Shown in pieces: positions 57,473 to 64,000 of a DNA stretch of 64,000 bases. The notes beneath the pieces were generated by a model. That model worked only from the letters and a program-made list of their open reading frames with translations. It ran no database searches and was not told the origin of the DNA. Source of the stretch: Astrothelium macrocarpum (taxonomy: Eukaryota > Ascomycota > Dothideomycetes > Trypetheliales > Trypetheliaceae); the NCBI GenBank assembly GCA_021030915.1, contig JAGEMR010000009.1, forward strand, positions 372,001 through 436,000, given 5' to 3'. The translations under genes were made by a program, and so were the position numbers. Position 1 is the first letter of the stretch. Each line of letters opens with the position of its first letter.

Positions 57473-58796
57473 AATAAATTTTCGAAAAAGCGGTGAAGAC
57501 TATGAAGTCTAGGTAAGAGAGGTCGTTGGGTGTTTCCTTCATTTTTGTCAACACGACAATAGTTCAATGAAATCATTTCAATGCACGTCAGGTTTCTCAA
57601 TGTTTCAGCAGGCCCCGTCATTCTTATGGCGCTCGGTTTCAAATGGCGAAGAGTTCTGACGTAGTAGAAGCATGCTCGGTTTTATGGAAGCTCATCATCC
57701 AGACATGCGAAGCCACCGCTATGCATTGAACAGGACACAATGTAAATGGGTAACGTATGTCCACTCCACGTGTACGCGTGTATACCACCATGCTTGGTCC
57801 GATAGCTATAGTGACCTTTGCGAAATCGTCAAAGATCTGTGGTCAAGGCCTTGGCCGAAAAGGCGACTCTTTTTAGCAAGGGCAGACTGTCAGTGCTTTC
57901 TTTCGCTAAACGCAAGATTCCGTCAAGCATGCACTGATCACATATCTAGCAGGCGAGTTATATTGGCGTATTTCAACATATGCTAGGTGCGATTGCGTTG
58001 TTCAATCAAAATTGCTTTCCGTACGATTTCCTGATTCAAGAGACTGCAAACGTGCGGAATTGATGCGTGGTGTGCAGCGCTATTATACAGATAGCATCTT
58101 CAAGCCTGATCTACCTGACGATTGATATTTGACTGCTGTACAACTTCAATTCAATGGAATGTAAGAACAGAGTTAAATTCAGATGGTTTGTCGACGGGAG
58201 CGGGCAGAAGGACCGTCAGAAAGATTCAGAGTGGATAAGGTAATACCAAGGTACGTGGGTATTTCAGGGGGTGGCTAGGCCGAAAGTGGTATGGGGAACT
58301 ACCTCGGAAAGTAGCAATTCTCATTTCCTATGTCGTGACCATAGCTCTATGAATCGCTATCGAAGCTATATTTCGATAGATAATGACACCCGATTGCATC
58401 ATTCGTGCTTTTCACCACAAGCTTCAGCATGTCAGCGCGAGTCATTGCTGTGTGTACACCATCGAACTTCGGAAGTGGCGGACGCAGAAGATTGGTGGAA
58501 GGTACTCACATCAGTAACCTTAGATGTCGCGTTATCGGCTGGCTATTCAATGCGCTATTAGTAGATGCGTGGACTATTCGTTTCTGGGTACATATTGCAA
58601 GCACTGCAAGTGTTGACAAGTAAACTATCTCTGGATAGGATCAGACTGAAGACATGACAGACCAAACAACTTCCGTCCCAAAAGGTTCAGCCACAAGCCA
58701 TCGTATGCTCGCCTAACTCGGTTAAGTTTGCCTGGCTGATTAATTTGGGCAGACCTTTCTGGATTCCACGACAATGGCTCCCATACCCACAGCAAT
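57473..58796. other. Intergenic
   Basis: 1.3 kb between two minus-strand genes: promoter of the small secreted protein and 3' flank of the catalase. Frames up to 104 codons (57672-57986 plus) lack similarity. Confidence 0.4.
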
Positions 58797-61072
58797 TCAA
58801 TAAGCCACCATATCAGCCAACCCATCCAGCTCCCGATTCCAGTTCCTATGCTGGCTAATTTCGTAAAAGTATGCCTCCACAAAATTTGCTGCTTCCTTTG
58901 CCATTGTCAGGACCTCCCTCAACTTTTCCGGTTGCGTCTTCACCGCCGTCACTACTCCGTACGAGTCTACCACGTCCTCACCGGACGAGAACTCGACGCC
59001 AGGCACTGCCACCGTGTCCTTGATAAAGGCAACAGCCTCTCCTGTGGCGCCAATTGCCTTGAGATGGCCAAATGCTTCGCGCACCCAGTGTAGCGCACGA
59101 CCACTCTTGCGCAGTGTGGAGATGGACTGCTCGCCGCCAGGAACGAAGATCGAGTCGAACATGGTGCTGCGCATGCCTTCGAAGTGGTGGTCGGGCTTGA
59201 TACCCTGACCGTGCTCCTTGTTCTCGCCTTCGGCAAAGATGGCAGTACGGCGGGGTCCGATGGTAAAGGGGAGGGCCTTGGCGGACTTCACCGCTGCAAC
59301 AATGGCGGCGTAGGAGACTGGATCGAACCCATCGGCGATAAGGATTGCAATGCGGCGAGAAGCGATGGTAGGCTCTTTCGGGAGATACTCAAGCTGAGAA
59401 AGACCTTTGGCTGTCTTTCCGTGGTTCGGGACACCTGCCTTTTGAGGTGGTGGTGCGCCGACTTGCTCTGCAACTTGCTGCGCAAGGCCCAGGTCGATGT
59501 TCGCGAGTCTCTCGGAGACACGCTCGTACACGAGTGGATCGTCACAGTGGTCGAGCTCGAATGAAAGAGCAGCAGCAATATGCTTTTTCTCTATTGCACT
59601 CATCGAGTTGTAGAAGAGCTGAGCTTGAGAGGTGTGATCGCGGAACTTCTTACTTCTCATTCGCGTCTTGATCCCTTCGACTTTCTGTGGATAGTCGACG
59701 TAGCCACCCTCCTCAGGCTTAGCAGGCGAGACAGCGCTGAAGCGATTTGGCCAGTAATTCACCGTACCACGGTTGATAGTGTGCCGCATTGCGCCATCCC
59801 GATTATGGTTGAGATATGGGCATACGGGACGATTGATTGGCAACTCCTGCCAATTGATACCCAGACGACTAAGCTGAGTATCAAAGTAAGAAAAGTTGCG
59901 ACCCTGGAGGAGAGGATCGTCAGAGAATCCAATGCCAGGGACGACGTGGCTTGTGCAAAAGGCAACCTGCTCGGTTTGTGTGAAATACTCGTCTGGATTG
60001 CGGTTCAGTTCCAGCTCACCAATATAGCGAATAGGAACTAGCTCTTCAGGCCAGACCTTAGTAGCGTCGAGAATGTCGAAGTCGAAATCATGCTCTTTCG
60101 ATTCTGGTATTACTTGGATGCCAAACTTCCATCGAGCTGGATTACCTGACTCAATGGCTTCCCAGAGGTCTTTGCGGTGGAAATCGGGGTCTTGTCCGCA
60201 GATCTTGAGAGCCTCATCCCAAACGAAAGAGTGAACGCCAAGCTCAGGCGTGAAGATGAACTTAACAAAGTGACGCTCTCCCTTGTCGTTCATTAAAGTG
60301 TAAGTATTAACACCGAAGCCTTGCATCATACGATAGGAACGAGGAATGCCTCGATCCGATGTCGTCCACATGTACATATGGGTTGCTTCCGAATGTAGGT
60401 ATACGAAATCCCAGAAATTGTTATGGGCACTCTGTGCCTGAGGAACTTCATTGTTCGGTTCAGGCTTTCCGGCATGGATTAGGTCAGGAAACTTCATGGA
60501 ATCTTGAATGAAAAAGACAGGAATATCGTTGCCCACAATATCCCAATTACCCTCACTAGTGTAGAATTTTACGGCAAAGCCACGGACATCACGGACGGTA
60601 TCGGCACTCCCACGGCTTCCAAGGACAGTCGAGAAGCGAAGAAAGACTGGTGTTTCGCGTGATGTATCAGTCAGAACGCCAGCATTGGTGACATCTGAAG
60701 CACTCTCATGAAGCTTGAAGTGGCCGAAAGCTGCAGCACCCCGGGCATGCACAACACGCTCTGGGATCCTCTCGTGGTCGAAGCGATGAATCTGAAAAGT
60801 GATGTTAGCCGATACCGACGGTAATAGAAAAAAGTTGATGTGCATGCCTTTTCTCGACCAAAGTTGTCTTCCAGTAGGGAGGGGCCTGTATGGTCTTCCG
60901 TGGCGACCCTCAGCCAGTCATCAGTATTGGACTGCTTGACGCCAAAATCTGAGTGAATTTTCCAGTCTGGATCATGGACGTTCTTGATGTTCGGTTCGAG
61001 ATCATGTTGCTTCGCGTCTTTGGTTTGACCGGCGGCTGGTTTGGAGAGGCCGGAGAGAATATGCGATGCCAT
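58797..61072 (-). CDS. Large-subunit monofunctional catalase with C-terminal DJ-1/PfpI-like domain
   Basis: Two exons on the minus strand, 61072-60848 and 60791-58797, 739 aa, the usual length for large-subunit fungal catalases. Heme-catalase motifs are FDHERIPERVVHARGAAAFG with the distal His, WDIVGNDIPVFF with the Asn, and the proximal heme-Tyr motif GRNFSYFDTQLSRLG. The C-terminal flavodoxin-like domain (from about residue 540) starts RRIAILIADGFDPVSY and includes FDSIFVPGG. The enzyme turns hydrogen peroxide into water and oxygen. No signal peptide is visible (MASHILSGLSKPAAG), so it is probably an intracellular, spore-type (CatA/Cat-1-like) enzyme. The 56-nt intron must begin with GC (GAAAAG|GCATGC) and end TTTTCAG for the conserved REK|IHRFDHER join, a GC-AG intron. 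The TTG at 61081 is not taken as start. Confidence 0.92.
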
Positions 61073-62185
61073 CTTAATCAACGGAAAATGCTGTAAAGAT
61101 TTGGACTTTGAGGCGGAAAGAGATGGAATTTTAGATTGGAAATGCTAACAGTATCGGTAGGATAATAAAGGCGATCTGCCAAGTGGCAAATGGTCCTCGG
61201 TAGGTAGCATCAACGGCACGTAGACCTAGAAAACTCTTCACAAAGCAAGATTTTGGAGAAGATTTAGGTAATGCGCGGCTGTCGATTGCCACAAATGACT
61301 CGTCTAATGTGTCTTGTTGCGTCACGATGAGCGCGGTACATGGTCCTGTCGCGTTGTGTTGCCTGAACACATGGCATTCCCATAACAATCCCATCTCCCG
61401 ATCCAATTTCCCATCCCAAGCCTTGGCCAATCAGCAAATTCCCATTACTCCGCACCGACTAACATATCCCCGTCGTTTTTTCACGGCCAAGGATGCACCC
61501 TCATTTATACACTATTCTGCTGCGTCCAACGTTTATAGCATCCCTCGCGACGTCACTAGAGGATTAGAGCCTTCACTGGACTAAAGACCTGTCAATACTC
61601 CGCAGAAAGACGTTTTCGATCGGCAAGGGCCGTGCTCTAGTCTTGCAGAGTTAACTAGTGTAACGCTACTTGAATCGCTCGTTAAATACATAGCAACATA
61701 GCTTCGGGTATGCACTGCACAGAGCTTAGACCCAGGAGGATTGTATAGTCATAAGAGGCCGTGGTAAATATAGATTTACTCTACGGCAATTCACTTGCAA
61801 AGGCTGGCCAGGCTATAATAAATGGCTTTCGAGACACGTAAAGTTAACACAAGAATGCTTTTAAATCTCGCCACGCACAACGGGAATGGTGAACCTTGAG
61901 TTGGACTGGGCAGACCGTAATGTAGAACGAGGAGTCGGCGCAACTTTCCAAAAACCTGGGCTGTGGCGCAATCCCCTGAACTGCATAATGGTTTGGAAAG
62001 ACCCTGATCCCAGTACACAATGCCCAACATCAGATAAACGCGTATTGTGGGATCCTTATCTTTTTGTCTACGTACTCTGTTGCGTTAGTCATAGGCTTGC
62101 TGCATATGATCAACTAAGCAGCTGCTATTCCAGCCCTCATCTAAGTTGGTCTTTACTCAGTATATTTGATGCAAGAAGATCGATC
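61073..62185. other. Divergent intergenic region
   Basis: 1.1 kb between catalase (minus) and the hydantoinase/oxoprolinase gene (plus), probably holding both promoters. It includes a CCAAT box. Frames at 61131-61584 lack similarity. Confidence 0.45.
61427..61431 (+). promoter_or_regulatory. CCAAT box upstream of catalase
   Basis: GGCCAATCAG lies about 355 bp upstream of the catalase ATG. The extended context matches sites bound by the fungal CCAAT-binding complex, which is known to influence oxidative-stress genes. A five-base match occurs by chance often, so this is only a candidate. Confidence 0.3.
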
Positions 62186-64000
62186 ATGCCGAGTCGTCGC
62201 TCAGAATTGATCAGGATAGGGGTGGATGTCGGCGGTACAGCCAAAAATTTCTGTCAGAAATCATCGCGTCCACGTGTGTGCTGAAGCTGGTCCAGGTACA
62301 AACACAGATGCTGTTGCTGTTAACGTCTCAGCTCGAGCCAGCGAACATAGAGGTGTTATTGCCCACTGCAAGACACCTACGACTCCTGAAGTGACTGGTG
62401 GAATCGAAACAGCCATCCAAAGAGTCCTGAATGATGCAAAACTCCCTTCAGACAAGATTGCCAGTGTCACTGTGGGCACGACGCATTTCATCAATGCCGT
62501 TCTAGAACGAGGTTTGTTTAATTCTGAGTTTCTAGTTGACTGACTGTTACCGACTGCTGTCAAGATGTCAGAAGACTTCGGAGCGTCGCAGTTATCCGGC
62601 TATCAAAGTCATTCCTGCGAGAAATCCCTCCATTTTCGGATTTTCCCCCTGGCTTAGCAAACATTCTCCGAGGATACGCAGGCTACGTGGATGGCGGCCT
62701 CCACATTGACGGCTCCGAGGAAGCTCCAATAGTTGAGGAGCAGGTCATCCATCAATGTTCAGCCATCAAGGAGCATCATCACACAGCTGTCGTAGTCGCT
62801 GGCATTTTCTCGCCCATTGACCAGTCGTTTAGACAAGAGAGCGAGGTACGAAAAATCATCTTACGTGAGCTCCCCGGAATCGATGTCGTATGTTCACATG
62901 AGGTTGCCAACATTGGATTTTTGGAGAGAGAGAACGCTAGTATTCTTAATGCAGCAATTCTCAAATACGCGCGGAAGACGATAAAAGGCTTTCGCGCTGC
63001 GATGAAGAAATTGCAATTAACTTGTCCCCTCTATCTTACTCAGAATGACGGCACACTACTGAATGCAGCCTCTGCAGCGAGAGTGCCAATCCGAACATTT
63101 TCGTCTGGTGCTACAAATTCTATGCGCGGAGCCTCTTACCTCGCTCGTACGGGTACTCAAACCTCTACAATTGTTGTTGATATTGGAGGAACTACGTCTG
63201 ACGTTGGTGTCTTGTTGCCTTCTGGATTACCCAGGCAAGCATCGGCCTATGTAACAGTTGCTGGTGTCAGAGTCAATTATTCCATGCCTCATTTACATTC
63301 AATCGGACTTGGCGGAGGTTCAATCGTAAGGCAGACGCACGATAGGGTCTCTGTTGGGCCTGATTCGGTTGGCCATGCTCTGAACACAGAAGCGACGGTC
63401 TTTGGGGGTCCCACGCTCACAGCATCTGACATCGCTGTTGCATCGAACAAGATTTCCTTAGGTAATTTAGATTTGGCCAAAAGAATTCCTCGTGAGATAA
63501 TAGATGAGGCTCAGGCTAGGATCACGGCTTTATTAGAGGCCGCCATCGATGTCATCAAAACTTCTCCGGATCCCCTTCCTGTCCTACTGGTAGGCGGGGG
63601 TTCCATTCTAGCTCCGACCTGCTTGAAGGGAGCCTCGAGCCTTATCGAGCCACCATTCCATGATGTCGCAAATGCCGTAGGCGCAGCGATATCGCAGGTA
63701 GGTGGAACAGTTGATATGGTTCAGAGCGTCGCAAACCAAACAGAAGCTCAGGCTGTTGAAAATGCAAAGCTACTTGCTATCAAGAAAGCCATTCAAGCTG
63801 GTGCTGTCGAATCATCCGTCTTTGTTGCTGAGGTCGAGAGCTTTCCTGTCGCTTATATGGCTAATCAGCTCCGAACAGTAGTAAAGGCTATCGGTGATCT
63901 AGATAATGATACAAGACCTCACGAGGAGTCATTAGATGAGACTGAAGGTGAAGAAGTTCCAGAGATTGTAAAGGGCCATCTTGACGAAGCGAGAGAAGAA
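62186..64000 (+). CDS. Hydantoinase/oxoprolinase family protein (HyuA-like), 3' end outside window
   Basis: Exons 62186-62234, 62296-62511 and 62565 to the window end, where the frame is still open (about 566 codons seen). Joins read VDVGG|TNTDAVAV (61-nt intron) and VLER|D|VRRLRSVAV (53-nt intron). Family motifs are the N-terminal ATP/phosphate-binding RIGVDVGGTNTDAV, VTVGTTHFINAV, IPPFSDFPPG, GYAGYVDGGLHIDG, VAGIFSPID, FSSGATNSMRGASYLA, and VVDIGGTTSDVGVL. Others are SIGLGGGSIVR and VLLVGGGSI. In fungi, fused genes of this type hydrolyse 5-oxoproline or hydantoins with ATP, or are acetone-carboxylase-like. The missing 3' part probably carries a DUF917-like or HyuB-like domain, which would decide the subgroup. 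Confidence 0.88.

Noticed and set aside
1..64000. tRNA genes, rRNA genes and CRISPR arrays
   Set aside because: Scanning for T-arm-like GGTTCGANNCC with matching acceptor stems, rRNA cores and regular repeat-spacer patterns gave nothing convincing; CRISPR is not expected in a fungal genome.

Overview
The window is nuclear DNA of a filamentous ascomycete (Pezizomycotina). The genes have short introns (mostly 47-115 nt) with GT..AG ends and CTAAC/CTGAC-like branch sites. Family content (HET-domain protein, fungal-type kinase, PTH11-like rhodopsin-domain proteins, GABA-type and methionine permeases, GH78 rhamnosidase, large-subunit catalase, HyuA-type hydrolase) fits a plant- or soil-associated fungus. 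Leotiomycetes is my best guess from family resemblance, not proof. All gene models were spliced by hand from frame, splice signals and family knowledge. No tRNA, rRNA, CRISPR array or intact transposon was seen.

Layout. 1-1450 is an extremely AT-rich, non-coding block ending sharply before housekeeping genes. 1.6-14.9 kb is a compact block: RRP7 (rRNA processing), a SPRY protein with proline repeats, an MBL-fold protein, a secreted GH78 rhamnosidase, a mitochondrial acyl-CoA dehydrogenase, an Artemis-like DNA-repair nuclease and a DUF1479 dioxygenase-like protein. 16.6-21.0 kb holds a kinase-like gene followed on the same strand by a HET-domain gene. Its 5' end can be read as six consecutive single-codon exons, the most unusual structure in the window. 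21.4-31.0 kb carries a GFA-fold protein, an amino-acid/GABA permease, a bZIP factor and an isopenicillin-N-synthase-like oxygenase.

31.0-39.8 kb is a gene desert holding only a decayed family member (33.9-34.9 kb) and a cis-CaaD-like tautomerase. 39.8-49.3 kb has a methionine permease, two GNAT paralogues, an intact rhodopsin-domain protein, 3-ketodihydrosphingosine reductase with a short active-site loop, and an orphan rhodopsin-domain fragment. This looks like a locally duplicated and rearranged segment. 51.0-64.0 kb has an F-box protein, a large type II membrane or secreted protein, a small secreted protein, a catalase with a C-terminal DJ-1/PfpI-like domain, and the 5' part of a hydantoinase/oxoprolinase gene cut by the window end.

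How the genes relate. This is ordinary eukaryotic gene order without operons. The only plausible functional pairing is kinase plus HET, which may be a non-self recognition or cell-death locus; that is inference.
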